Of a DNA stretch of 64,000 bases, positions 8,733-17,357 are shown in pieces (positions within the stretch are counted from its first letter, which is position 1; each line of letters starts with the position of its first letter). Below the pieces are notes generated by a model. It was not told where the DNA came from, made no database searches, and worked only from the letters and a program-made list of their open reading frames with translations. The stretch is from an uncultured Alkaliphilus sp. Its GTDB lineage: Bacteria > Bacillota > Clostridia > Peptostreptococcales > Natronincolaceae. The translations under genes were made by a program, and so were the position numbers. Where the stretch lies: NCBI GenBank assembly GCA_938074565.1, contig CALJEQ010000006.1, positions 1 to 64,000 on the forward strand, written 5' to 3'.

Positions 8733-10064
8733 ATGAAGATATTAATTAAAAATGGTAGATTAATTGACCCAATGACGAAAACCGATAAAGTAATGGATTT
8801 ATTAATAGAAAATGATATTGTTAAGGCTATTGGAAAAAACCTTGAAGTTAATTCAGAAAAAATAATAGATGCCACTGGTTATTGGGTTGTACCAGGACTA
8901 ATAGATGTACATGTTCATTTAAGAGAACCTGGTTATGAATATAAAGAAACAATTTTATCAGGAAGTTGTAGTGGGGCAAAGGGTGGCTTCACCACCATCT
9001 GTTGTATGCCAAATACTAACCCAGTTATTGATAATAAAGATGTTGTTGAATTTATAAATAAAAAAGCTCAATTGGCAGGGGTGGTTAATGTCTTACCAAT
9101 TGGTAGTATTACAAAAGGTCAACGTGGGGAAGAAGTTGCTAATTTACACGAACTAAAGAGGGCAGGAATTTGTGGTATCAGTGAAGATGGAAAAACAGTA
9201 ATTAATGAAGACCTTTTAAATCAAGCCATGAAGGAGGCTAAAAGTTTAAATTTACCTGTATTATCCCACTGCGAAGATCATCAACTGGCAGGGGATGGAG
9301 TAATGAATAAAGGGAAATTAGCAGATGATTTGAGACTTAAAGGTATACCAACAGAAGCAGAGGAAAGCATTATTTTAAGGGATATTAACTTAGCAAAAAA
9401 AGCAGGTTGTAAATTGCATATATGTCATGTAAGCACAAAGGGAGCAGTGGGTATTATACGACTTGCTAAACTTAGGGGAGAAAAGGTTACAGCAGAGGTT
9501 TGCCCCCATCACTTTAGTTTAACGGAGGAAGCTGTGGGGGAGAAAGACCCTAACTTTAAAATGAACCCTCCATTAAGGGGAAAAGACGATGTGGAAGAAA
9601 TTTTAATGGGACTTAAGGATGGGACAATAGATATTATTGCCACCGACCACGCCCCCCATCACTTAGAGGAAAAGGCATTGGGTTTTGAGAAAGCCCCCTT
9701 TGGGGTTGTAGGTTTAGAAACAGCAGTGGCATTGGGAATTACAGAACTGGTGGAAGTGGGAATATTAACACCAATGGAACTAATTGAAAAAATGAGTTCT
9801 AACCCAGCAAAATTATTAGGAATAGATGGGGGAAGTATTAGAATTGGAAACAAAGCTGACATCGCCATGATAGACCCTAAAATAGAATATGAAATTAATG
9901 TTGATGAGTTTAGTTCTAAAGGTAAAAATAGTTCCTTTCATGGAAAGCGGGTAAAGGGAAAGGTTATTTATACCATTGTTAATGGAAGAATTGTTGTTGA
10001 GGAAGGTCAATTAATAACTGAAATAATTGAACAATTAAATTACAATTCTAAGATAGATAAATAA
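8733..10064 (+). CDS. pyrC: Dihydroorotase (class I)
   Basis: PyrC cyclises N-carbamoyl-aspartate to dihydroorotate in pyrimidine synthesis. The 443-residue protein has the amidohydrolase metal motif DVHVHLREPGYEYKET, then CCMPNTNP, HCED, HICHVS and ATDHAPHH, all in the usual order. The ATG at 8733 is preferred: GGGGAGG lies nine bases upstream, while an upstream in-frame TTG (8712) sits before that RBS and the ATG at 8729 is out of frame. It is the first gene of pyrC-F-K-D-E, downstream of the attenuator. pyrB and carAB are not in the cluster. Confidence 0.95.
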   Translation: MKILIKNGRLIDPMTKTDKVMDLLIENDIVKAIGKNLEVNSEKIIDATGYWVVPGLIDVHVHLREPGYEYKETILSGSCSGAKGGFTTICCMPNTNPVIDNKDVVEFINKKAQLAGVVNVLPIGSITKGQRGEEVANLHELKRAGICGISEDGKTVINEDLLNQAMKEAKSLNLPVLSHCEDHQLAGDGVMNKGKLADDLRLKGIPTEAEESIILRDINLAKKAGCKLHICHVSTKGAVGIIRLAKLRGEKVTAEVCPHHFSLTEEAVGEKDPNFKMNPPLRGKDDVEEILMGLKDGTIDIIATDHAPHHLEEKALGFEKAPFGVVGLETAVALGITELVEVGILTPMELIEKMSSNPAKLLGIDGGSIRIGNKADIAMIDPKIEYEINVDEFSSKGKNSSFHGKRVKGKVIYTIVNGRIVVEEGQLITEIIEQLNYNSKIDK

Positions 10065-10080
10065 TTAAGGGGGATTTTAA

Positions 10081-11007
10081 ATGATAGATAAATTAATTGA
10101 AAAAATACAAGAAAAAGAAAACCCAACGGTGGTGGGGCTAGACCCAAGATTAAATTTTATACCAGAACATATTAAAAATGATGCCTACGAGAAATTTGGT
10201 AAAACACCAGAGGGGGCAGCAGAAGCCTTCTATCAATTTAATTGCCAAATTATTGATGCTATTTATGACATTGTACCTGCTGTAAAACCACAGATTGCAA
10301 TGTATGAACAATATGGTGGCGCTGGTATAGAAGCTTATATTAAGACGATAAAATATGCTAAAGAAAAAGAACTGGTTATTATAGGTGATATTAAGAGGGG
10401 AGACATTTCCACCACTGCTGAAGCCTATGCCGATGGTCATATTGGAAGAGCTAATGTGGAGGGGGAGAAGTTTGAAGTCTATCACGAAGACAGTATAACC
10501 CTTAATGCATATTTAGGTTATGATTCTATTCAACCCTTTATTAAAGATTGCTTAGAATATAATAAAGGTTTATTTGTTTTGGTTAAAACCTCTAACCCTA
10601 ATAGTGGGCAAATACAAAATTTAGAGGTTGGTGGTAGAAAAATTTATGAAATAATAGGTGAAATGGTGGCAGAATGGGGTCAGCAGGTAATGGGAACAAA
10701 GGGCTATAGTAGTATTGGTGCTGTTGTAGGGGCTACCTACCCTGAAGAAGCAACGGTTCTAAGAAAAATAATGCCCCATACTTACTTTCTAGTACCTGGT
10801 TATGGAGCTCAAGGAGGAACAGCGGAAGACTTAAAGGGGTGCTTTAATAAAGATGGGTTAGGGGCAGTTATTAATTCATCTAGAGGAATTATAGCGGCTC
10901 ATCTTCAAGAAGAAAACAAGAGAAGATTTTCTGAAAAGGAATTTTATTTGGCAGTTAGGGAGTCGGCTGTTTTAATGAAGGCAGATTTGAAAAAAGTTAT
11001 TGGATAG
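10081..11007 (+). CDS. pyrF: Orotidine 5'-phosphate decarboxylase (type 2)
   Basis: PyrF decarboxylates OMP to UMP. Its 308 residues and the VVGLDPRL opening fit the longer type 2 family rather than the roughly 240-residue type 1 enzymes. The catalytic Asp-Lys-Asp segment reads IIGDIKRGDIS, and the C-terminal phosphate-binding region includes FLVPGYGAQGG and NSSRGI. It follows pyrC by sixteen bases with RBS AAGGGGGAT, so it is cotranscribed. Confidence 0.95.
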   Translation: MIDKLIEKIQEKENPTVVGLDPRLNFIPEHIKNDAYEKFGKTPEGAAEAFYQFNCQIIDAIYDIVPAVKPQIAMYEQYGGAGIEAYIKTIKYAKEKELVIIGDIKRGDISTTAEAYADGHIGRANVEGEKFEVYHEDSITLNAYLGYDSIQPFIKDCLEYNKGLFVLVKTSNPNSGQIQNLEVGGRKIYEIIGEMVAEWGQQVMGTKGYSSIGAVVGATYPEEATVLRKIMPHTYFLVPGYGAQGGTAEDLKGCFNKDGLGAVINSSRGIIAAHLQEENKRRFSEKEFYLAVRESAVLMKADLKKVIG

Positions 11008-11060
11008 TAAAAAAACTAATTATAAGACATGATAAAATCAACTAATTTGGGGGTGAAATA

Positions 11061-11828
11061 ATGATGGAAAAACTTCAATTAAAAATTAGAATGAATGAAG
11101 AAATTGCACCAAAGATTTATAAGATAATATTTTTAGCAACAGAAATAGTAAAAAAAGCTAAGGCAGGGCAATTTATAAACTTATATTGCAACAAAGGAGA
11201 ACTTTTACTACCCCGTCCCATAAGTATTTGTGAAGTCAATAAAAAAACTGGCGAAATCACTTTAGTGTATGCTGTAGTGGGTAAAGGTACAGAAATTATT
11301 TCAACAATGAAGAGTGGAGATACCATTGAAGCGATTGGGCCTTTGGGAAATGGATTTTCTGTTGATGAAGAAGTTAAACAACATCTTATTATCGCAGGGG
11401 GAATAGGAGTTCCTCCTATGGTGGAACTGGTGAAGTTCCTTAAAGGAAATATTACTGTATATTTAGGGTTTCGTTGTAACCCAATTTTGGTGGAAACCAT
11501 TAAACAATACGGTGCAACTGTCTATGTGGCAACGGAGGATGGTAGTGTAGGTATAAAGGGAAATGTTATGGACTTAATTAATCAACACAATCCAGTTGCA
11601 GAAATGATATATAGTTGTGGGCCAAAGCCAATGTTAAAAGCTGTAGCAGAATGGTCAGAGAAATTGAAAATACCTGCACAACTTTCTCTAGAGGAAAGAA
11701 TGGCTTGTGGTATTGGAGCTTGTTTAGTATGCACCTGCAAAACAAAAAAAGAGCAAGACTGGGAAAACAAAAGGGTTTGTAAAGATGGTCCAGTATTTTG
11801 GAGGGATGAGGTGATTTGGCATGACTAA
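11061..11828 (+). CDS. pyrK: Dihydroorotate dehydrogenase B, electron-transfer subunit
   Basis: PyrK carries FAD and a [2Fe-2S] cluster and passes electrons from PyrD to NAD+. The FAD-binding motif is LLPRPISICEV, followed by AGGIGVPPMVELVKFL of the ferredoxin-reductase NAD domain. The C-terminus supplies four cluster cysteines in CGIGACLVCTC and RVCKDGPVF. Two adjacent ATGs (11061 and 11064) fit the RBS GGGGGTG equally. The gene overlaps pyrD by eight bases, consistent with a 1:1 complex. Confidence 0.93.
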   Translation: MMEKLQLKIRMNEEIAPKIYKIIFLATEIVKKAKAGQFINLYCNKGELLLPRPISICEVNKKTGEITLVYAVVGKGTEIISTMKSGDTIEAIGPLGNGFSVDEEVKQHLIIAGGIGVPPMVELVKFLKGNITVYLGFRCNPILVETIKQYGATVYVATEDGSVGIKGNVMDLINQHNPVAEMIYSCGPKPMLKAVAEWSEKLKIPAQLSLEERMACGIGACLVCTCKTKKEQDWENKRVCKDGPVFWRDEVIWHD

Positions 11829-12732
11829 GGTTAATATGAAGGTGAATATATCAGGGGTGGAATTAAAAAACCCAGTGATGACAGCTTCGGGTACTTTTGG
11901 TTCGGGAATAGAATATGGAGAATTTGTAGATTTAAATCGTTTAGGGGCTGTGGTGGTAAAGGGCATTGCTAATACATCGTGGAAGGGGAATGCCAGTCCT
12001 AGAGTGGCGGAAACCTTTGGAGGAATGTTGAATAGTGTAGGACTTCAAAACCCAGGGGTAGATGAATTTATTCAAAAAGACATCCCTTTTCTAAGGAAAT
12101 ATGACACGAAAATCATCGTTAACATAGCAGGAAAAACAGTGGAAGAATATTGTGAAGTGGTGAAAAAATTGGCTACTGCTGATATAGACCTATTGGAATT
12201 AAACATTTCATGTCCCAATGTAAAAGAGGGGGGAGTTAGTTTTGGAACTGATGCTAAAATGGTGGAATATGTAACTAAACAAGTAAAAAGAGTTTCAAAA
12301 CAACCATTAATTGTTAAACTAACACCAAATGTAACCGACATTGTGGAAATTGCAAAGGGGGCAGAAGCAGGTGGAGCTGACGGATTATCCCTCATTAATA
12401 CATTGTTGGGTATGGCGATAGATATTCATAAAAGAAAGCCAGTTTTGGCAAATGTTGTGGGGGGGCTTTCTGGGCCAGCCATAAAACCAGTGGCTATTAG
12501 AATGGTATATCAAGTGGCTAAGGCTGTAGGGTTACCCATTATTGGAATGGGAGGAATAATGACAGGGGAAGATGCCATTGAATTTATCCAAGCAGGGGCT
12601 ACGGGGGTGGCAGTGGGGACAGCTAACTTTATTAATCCTACAGCTACAATGGATGTATTAGAGGGAATAGGAAAGTATATGAACCAATATGGTGTAGAAA
12701 AAATAAGTGATATAAGAGGTATTATAGCATAA
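11821..12732 (+). CDS. pyrD: Dihydroorotate dehydrogenase B, catalytic subunit
   Basis: PyrD (class 1B) oxidises dihydroorotate to orotate using FMN, with PyrK as partner. The 303-residue barrel shows TASGTFGSG near the start, NSVGLQNPG, the catalytic cysteine loop LNISCPNVKEGG, LTPNVTD, and the FMN phosphate-binding GMGGIMTGEDA and GATGVAVGTA. The ATG overlaps pyrK, and GATGAGGTGATT within pyrK serves as RBS. Confidence 0.95.
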   Translation: MTKVNMKVNISGVELKNPVMTASGTFGSGIEYGEFVDLNRLGAVVVKGIANTSWKGNASPRVAETFGGMLNSVGLQNPGVDEFIQKDIPFLRKYDTKIIVNIAGKTVEEYCEVVKKLATADIDLLELNISCPNVKEGGVSFGTDAKMVEYVTKQVKRVSKQPLIVKLTPNVTDIVEIAKGAEAGGADGLSLINTLLGMAIDIHKRKPVLANVVGGLSGPAIKPVAIRMVYQVAKAVGLPIIGMGGIMTGEDAIEFIQAGATGVAVGTANFINPTATMDVLEGIGKYMNQYGVEKISDIRGIIA

Positions 12733-12789
12733 GGTGTTTTTAAAAATTAAAATATAAAACCTAAATTCATAAAAGAAAGGTGAGAAATT

Positions 12790-13368
12790 ATGTTAAACAA
12801 AGAGCGAGTATTAGAAATTTTAAAAGAAACTAATGTATTACTGGAGGGTCATTTTTTATTAACCTCAGGAAGACATAGTAACCAATATATGCAATGTGCA
12901 AAAATATTACAATACCCCTGGTACACAGAGGAAATTGCAGGGGGACTGGCAGAAGCTTTTCAGGGTGATAAAGTAGACTTAGTTGTTGGACCTGCCATGG
13001 GTGGAATTATCTTAGCTTATGAAATGGCTAGAAAACTAAAGGTTATGAATATATTTGCAGAAAGGGAAGATGGAAAAATGACTTTAAGAAGAGGTTTTTC
13101 CATTCCAAAGGGTGCTAGGGTATTGGTGGCAGAAGATGTGGTTACCACTGGAGGGTCAGTTAAGGAAGTAATAGAAATTGTTAAAGCCCAAGGGGGTGAA
13201 GTGGTGGGGGTAGCTGTTTTAGTAGACCGAAGTAATGGAACAACTGATTTTGGAACAAAACTAGAAGCAGCATTAACCACAGAAGTCATTTCCTATGACC
13301 CACTGGAGTGTCCTTTGTGTAAAGAATACGGTAATTCTCCTATAAAACCTGGTAGTAGAAATATTTAA
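12790..13368 (+). CDS. pyrE: Orotate phosphoribosyltransferase
   Basis: PyrE joins orotate to PRPP to give OMP. The 192-residue protein carries the PRPP loop VLVAEDVVTTGGS, the flexible catalytic loop RREDGKM-like segment (AEREDGKMTLRRGF), and the LLTSGRHSNQYMQCAK N-terminus of the family. It is the last pyr gene, separated from pyrD by 57 bases with RBS AAAGGTGAG and followed by a terminator. Confidence 0.94.
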   Translation: MLNKERVLEILKETNVLLEGHFLLTSGRHSNQYMQCAKILQYPWYTEEIAGGLAEAFQGDKVDLVVGPAMGGIILAYEMARKLKVMNIFAEREDGKMTLRRGFSIPKGARVLVAEDVVTTGGSVKEVIEIVKAQGGEVVGVAVLVDRSNGTTDFGTKLEAALTTEVISYDPLECPLCKEYGNSPIKPGSRNI

Positions 13369-13410
13369 TAAAAGAAAACATTAATTATTAATTTATAAAG
13401 GAAATTTAAG

Positions 13411-13448
13411 CCCTTTGTCTAAATATAATGACATAGGGATTTTTTTTT
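13411..13448 (+). terminator. Terminator of the pyr operon
   Basis: Arms CCCTTTGTC and GACATAGGG (one mismatch) are followed by a run of eight or more T. It lies 43 bases after the pyrE stop. Confidence 0.75.
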
Positions 13449-13485
13449 CTATAAATATAGGCTAATTGTAAGGAGGGGAGTCCTA

Positions 13486-13929
13486 GTGTATATAAAGTTC
13501 TTAGAAATGTTAGATGGTCTATTTACAGTAAAACAAACTAAGCATACATGGAAAAGGGTGGTATTTACCTTTGTTTTAGTAATACTGATGGTTATGAGTG
13601 TTCCACTTTATTTTAGGTATGAGAGAGCTGTTTATGAGAATTATTATGATGAATATATGCAAGCTAAACAACTAATAATGGAGTATTATAAAGTCCATGA
13701 AGAATTTCCTATAGGGGAAAGATTTGATTTTGCAAAAGAAAAGGATTTACGGATCTTTTTCACTGAACATAAGATGAGTATGAATCGAAAGCTTTATTAT
13801 GTAGATACTGCCTTATTACTAGAATTAAAAGACTTTAAATATACCTATGTTATAGATGTAGATAATCAATTTGTTTTTACACGTGAATTTGTTGTATATG
13901 CCATGGAAAGATGGCATTATGCTAAGTAG
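13486..13929 (+). CDS. Membrane-anchored protein of unknown function
   Basis: The GTG start follows AGGAGGGGAG by about six bases. The 147-residue product has a short basic cytoplasmic N-terminus, one membrane segment at about 26-42 (VVFTFVLVILMVMSVPLYF) and an outward, tyrosine-rich soluble domain of about 100 residues. I do not recognise the family. It lies between the pyr terminator and a PHP phosphatase gene, with no obvious functional link to either. Confidence 0.6.
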   Translation: MYIKFLEMLDGLFTVKQTKHTWKRVVFTFVLVILMVMSVPLYFRYERAVYENYYDEYMQAKQLIMEYYKVHEEFPIGERFDFAKEKDLRIFFTEHKMSMNRKLYYVDTALLLELKDFKYTYVIDVDNQFVFTREFVVYAMERWHYAK

Positions 13930-14009
13930 TTAAAGAAATTTTATTAATGGATTTATCAAAAAGGAGCTAATAGTTAAAATGTTTAATAAAACTAATGAGG
14001 TGAATTAAA

Positions 14010-14843
14010 TTGAGAATATCTAACTATCATATGCATTGTTCATATTGTGATGGTGCAGGTGAACCAAAACAATATGTGGAAGAAGCTATAAAGAAGGGGT
14101 TTAGTGTAATTGGATTTTCTAGTCATACTCCTGTTCCTATTGACAATTGTTGGACTATGAAGGAAGAAAGAATGCAGGAGTATTTAGACAACATAGAAGA
14201 ATTAAAAAAGGAATATAGTGAAAAAATTGAAATTTATACTGGACTTGAAACCGACTACTTCGAGGGAGATAATCGTAATATTTTCAATACTTATAAAGTT
14301 GACTATCAGATTGGATCTGTTCATTTTTTAAAGGACTATAAAACAAACAATTATTATACAGTAGATGGAAATAAAGAAGATTTTGAAAAGACATTATATG
14401 AATGTTTTGAAGGAGATATAAAACAGTTCGCCAGTAATTATTATCATCAAATTATTAAAATGTTAGAAGAATATACTCCCGAAATTTTAGGGCATCTTGA
14501 TGTTATTAAGAAGAATAATGGTGACGGAAAGTATTTTTTAGAAGAAGAACAGTGGTATAGAGAATTAATAGAAAAAGTACTGGATGTTGTAAAGGATAAG
14601 GGTATCATTGTTGAGGTAAACACAGGTGGTATTACAAGGGGTTATATTCAAGAACCATACCCCAGTAAGTGGATTCTTGCGGAATGTAAAAAGAGAGAAA
14701 TACCTGTTATGGTTAATTCAGATGCCCATTCAGTAGAAAACATTGATGGATGTTTTGATTTAGCCTATTCAATCTTAAAGGAAGTTGGTTATAGGGAATT
14801 GGCGATTTTAAAGGATGGGAAATGGGGAAGCACTAATTTTTAA
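14010..14843 (+). CDS. PHP-family phosphatase, histidinol-phosphatase (HisJ/HisK)-like
   Basis: The TTG start is chosen because GAGGTG lies nine bases upstream and the PHP motif begins immediately after it. The 277 residues show the four PHP metal motifs: YHMHCSYCDGAG, GFSSHTP, GLETDYF and, near the end, VNSDAHSVENIDGC. IGSVHFL and LGHLDVIKK add further ligands. The family hydrolyses histidinol phosphate in histidine synthesis, but no his genes are nearby, so another phosphoester substrate is possible. Confidence 0.8.
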   Translation: MRISNYHMHCSYCDGAGEPKQYVEEAIKKGFSVIGFSSHTPVPIDNCWTMKEERMQEYLDNIEELKKEYSEKIEIYTGLETDYFEGDNRNIFNTYKVDYQIGSVHFLKDYKTNNYYTVDGNKEDFEKTLYECFEGDIKQFASNYYHQIIKMLEEYTPEILGHLDVIKKNNGDGKYFLEEEQWYRELIEKVLDVVKDKGIIVEVNTGGITRGYIQEPYPSKWILAECKKREIPVMVNSDAHSVENIDGCFDLAYSILKEVGYRELAILKDGKWGSTNF

Positions 14844-14942
14844 TAGGATATATATGAGACTTTATAAAACTAAGTTAAAATTTATAAAGACTAAATATGT
14901 TTATAAGCTAAATGGTTAGGGTAACGAAATATAGTATAAATT

Positions 14943-14980
14943 ACAGGAGACTTCTTTTGGAGAAAAAAGAGGTCTCCTGT
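14943..14980. terminator. Bidirectional terminator between the PHP gene and larE
   Basis: Arms ACAGGAGAC and GTCTCCTGT enclose a loop of about 20 bases. It lies between two convergent genes, directly beside the larE stop, and can serve both strands. Confidence 0.7.
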
Positions 14981-14984
14981 ATTA

Positions 14985-15821
14985 TTACTTTGATAGATTT
15001 TTTGATTTAATATCTTCGGTAAGTACCTCGTTCATACTACCAGTACGATAACCTAATAAGTCTAGGGTGGCATAATCAAAACCTATTTCTTTAAAATAAG
15101 TACCTACTTTATCCATTGTATCAGTATCAAAAAACTTAACTCGCTCTTCTTTAGCAATTTCAATTCTTGCAATGTTTTCATGGTGGCGTACTCGAATTTG
15201 TCTAAATCCTAAATCCATTAAAAATTGTTCTGCCAGTTCCACCATTTTTAGTTTTTCAGTAGTTATTTCATTTCCATAGGGAAAACGGGAGGATAAACAA
15301 GCAAAGGCAGGTTTATTCCAAGTGGGTACTGCTAGTTCTTTAGATAGTTGACGAATATCATCTTTAGTTAATTGAGCCTCTTTTAGTGGACTAATTACAT
15401 TTAATTCTTTTGCAGCGTGCATACCTGGTCTAAAGTCAGAAAGATCGTCAAAATTAGAACCATCTAAAACATGTTTATAACCATATTGATCTGCTACTTC
15501 ACGAACTTTAGTAAATAATTCATGTTTGCAATAGTAACAACGATTAACTGGATTTTTAGAAAATCCTTCAATGTCTAGTTCCTCTGAAACAATAGAAATA
15601 TGCTTAACACCAAAATCTTTAGCATACTGGATTGCTTCATTATATTCCCTTTCAGGGTAAGTGGAGGAACGGGCAGTAACAGCAATTACCTTATCTCCTA
15701 AAACATCGTAGGCAACTTTAAGAAGAAATGTACTATCTACTCCACCAGAGAAGGCAATAGTAACACTTTCAAGATCTTTAATAATTTCTTTAAGTCGAGT
15801 ATATTTATCGGCTAAATTCAT
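14985..15821 (-). CDS. larE: LarE-type ATP-dependent sulfurtransferase, three-cysteine form
   Basis: LarE adenylates and sulfurates pyridinium-3,5-dicarboxylate mononucleotide to make the nickel-pincer cofactor of lactate racemase-type enzymes. The PP-loop motif SGGVDS is at residues 25-30. Three cysteines stand at the functional places: C95 and C98 in NRCYYCK, and C175 in PAFACLSSRF. C175 matches the sacrificial cysteine of Lactobacillus LarE; the added CxxC is the pattern of the [4Fe-4S] LarE described from Thermotoga, which is not consumed. The length of 278 is normal. No larA, larB or larC is in the window. The RBS AGGAGG lies just before the ATG. Confidence 0.88.
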   Translation of the reverse strand: MNLADKYTRLKEIIKDLESVTIAFSGGVDSTFLLKVAYDVLGDKVIAVTARSSTYPEREYNEAIQYAKDFGVKHISIVSEELDIEGFSKNPVNRCYYCKHELFTKVREVADQYGYKHVLDGSNFDDLSDFRPGMHAAKELNVISPLKEAQLTKDDIRQLSKELAVPTWNKPAFACLSSRFPYGNEITTEKLKMVELAEQFLMDLGFRQIRVRHHENIARIEIAKEERVKFFDTDTMDKVGTYFKEIGFDYATLDLLGYRTGSMNEVLTEDIKSKNLSK

Positions 15822-15993
15822 AAAAAACCTCCTAGTTATATATGGCTAAAAGTATATGTATGATGGTATTAGTTTATCATAACTATTTAATGTATTCAAT
15901 TATACATATAAAGATACTAGTTATAATGTGTAAAGTAAGTTATTTTTATTTATATTTTAGTAGTGTTAATATATAATATTGTAATATAAACAC

Positions 15994-16018
15994 TGAACTT
16001 TTTAGTTATAAAAACGTT
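15994..16018 (+). promoter_or_regulatory. Candidate ECF-sigma promoter of the sigY-like operon
   Basis: TGAAC at 15994-15998 and CGTT at 16015-16018, sixteen bases apart, resemble an ECF -35 (AAC) and -10 (CGT) pair. SigY-type operons are usually autoregulated. The site lies only 20 bases before the start codon, so the leader would be very short; this lowers confidence. Confidence 0.4.
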
Positions 16019-16037
16019 CAATAGATAGGAGGTTGTT

Positions 16038-16574
16038 ATGGAGGAACATTTATTAGTAAAAATGGCTAAAAGAAATGACAAATTAGCTATGGAGAAACTA
16101 CTTCATAATAATTATTCAATATTAAAGGGTTATCTATTGAAAATGACATTAAATCAGACAATTACAGATGATTTAACTCAAGAAACCATGCTAAAGGCCA
16201 TATTAAATATTGAAAAATATGAACATAAAGCTAAATTTTCTACTTGGTTAATTACTATTGCAACAAATTTATATCGAGATCAATTAAGGAAAGATAAGCG
16301 TTTGATATACCAAGAAGAACAATTTGATTTTAAAGATACAAGAAATATAGAAGAAGATCTTATAAAAAAGGTTGAATATGAAAATTTAAAAAAGGTTTTA
16401 AAAGAATTACCAGAAGAAAAAAGAATGATTTTTATTTTAAAGCATTATTATGATTATACATATCAAGAAATATCTGAAATACTAAATTGTCCTGTGGGAA
16501 CAGTCCGATCAAGGTTACATTACTGTATAAAAGAAATAAAAAAACATATGGAGGGAGGGGAAAATGGTGAGTAA
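16038..16574 (+). CDS. sigY: ECF RNA polymerase sigma factor, SigY-like
   Basis: The 178-residue protein has an ECF region 2 (DDLTQETMLKAILNIEKYEHKAKFSTWL split around residues 45-75) and region 4 (LPEEKRMIFILKHYYDYTYQEISEIL, then CPVGTVRSRLHY). It directs RNA polymerase to a stress-type regulon. The call to SigY rests mainly on context: the following five genes match, by size and type, the sigY-yxlCDEFG operon of Bacillus subtilis. RBS AGGAGG precedes the ATG. Its stop overlaps the next gene by eleven bases. Confidence 0.8.
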   Translation: MEEHLLVKMAKRNDKLAMEKLLHNNYSILKGYLLKMTLNQTITDDLTQETMLKAILNIEKYEHKAKFSTWLITIATNLYRDQLRKDKRLIYQEEQFDFKDTRNIEEDLIKKVEYENLKKVLKELPEEKRMIFILKHYYDYTYQEISEILNCPVGTVRSRLHYCIKEIKKHMEGGENGE

Positions 16575-16986
16575 AGGTTGTAGCCAATATCAAGAAGATT
16601 TAATGGACATATATTATGGAGAGTTGGAATGGGATGTTAAAACTAAAGAACATCTTTTAAATTGTGAAGAATGTAATGGTTATTGGGAACAATTAATGGA
16701 AATGAAAAAAACATTAGAAATAACCAGTGAAGAGCCTATTAACTATAGTGAAATAAGGAATGTGATGGAGAAGGCAGAAGAGATACAACAAAAAAATTCC
16801 CTTAAAGATTTATTTATTTTTATAATTTTAGCCAGTGGGTTTCTGTTTACCATTGCCAGTTTAGTCTTTAAAGGTTACGGTAGATCTATTTTGTATTTGC
16901 AAGGAATATTACATCTGGCATTACCATTAAGCCTTCCTTTTCTCTTAAAAAGACGGTTGTTAAAGGAGGAATTAGATGAACATTAA
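16564..16986 (+). CDS. yxlC: Anti-sigma factor with zinc-binding motif, YxlC-like
   Basis: The N-terminal half has KEHLLNCEECNGYW, the H-x3-C-x2-C motif of zinc-binding anti-sigma domains, with an earlier cysteine at residue 6. Two membrane segments follow (about 79-98 and 105-125), ending in a basic tail. It should bind and hold the cognate ECF factor at the membrane. Overlap with the sigma gene supports coupled expression. The gene symbol is assigned by operon position. Confidence 0.7.
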   Translation: MVSKGCSQYQEDLMDIYYGELEWDVKTKEHLLNCEECNGYWEQLMEMKKTLEITSEEPINYSEIRNVMEKAEEIQQKNSLKDLFIFIILASGFLFTIASLVFKGYGRSILYLQGILHLALPLSLPFLLKRRLLKEELDEH

Positions 16987-17251
16987 TATAGATAAAAAAA
17001 GTCCTGTGGTATGGGGATTTATTATTTTAATAGTATTAATACAAGCAAGTTGGATTTTTAATGATGCATCAAAAAGAGGAGAAAATAAATGGATATGGGG
17101 ACTGTTGGGCTGTATAAACGTTCCTTCCTCATTATTAATTTACCTCATAGTAACTAGAAATATAATCAAATCAAAACCCTGCAATAGCTGTGGTGGTTAT
17201 GGAAAAAAAAGTGCAAAATATTGCTCCCATTGTGGGGAAAAGTTAGAATAA
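16976..17251 (+). CDS. Small membrane protein with C-terminal zinc ribbon, YxlD position
   Basis: The 91-residue protein has two membrane segments (about 10-27 and 42-60) and a C-terminal zinc ribbon with CNSCGGYG and YCSHCGEK, four cysteines in CxxC pairs. In the sigY operon the equivalent place holds a small membrane protein that restrains the sigma factor together with the anti-sigma. It overlaps the anti-sigma gene by eleven bases. The perfect hairpin that follows includes its stop codon. Confidence 0.6.
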   Translation: MNINIDKKSPVVWGFIILIVLIQASWIFNDASKRGENKWIWGLLGCINVPSSLLIYLIVTRNIIKSKPCNSCGGYGKKSAKYCSHCGEKLE

Positions 17252-17310
17252 AAAAGGTTCAAAAAAAATACGAAAAAAAATTTTTCGTATTTTTTTTGAA
17301 CCTTTTTTAT
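17248..17310. terminator. Thirty-base-pair perfect hairpin inside the sigY-like operon
   Basis: Arms of 30 bases (17248-17277 and 17281-17310) are exactly complementary around an AAA loop. The GGTTC/GAACC core is flanked by A and T runs, so both strands end in T-rich tracts. It separates the sigma/anti-sigma genes from the ABC-transporter genes and probably ends most transcripts, allowing limited readthrough. An attenuator or RNase III site are alternatives. Confidence 0.75.
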
Positions 17311-17357
17311 TAGTAGAACGTTATAGATGTAAATAAAAAATAAAGGGGAGAGCTAAA

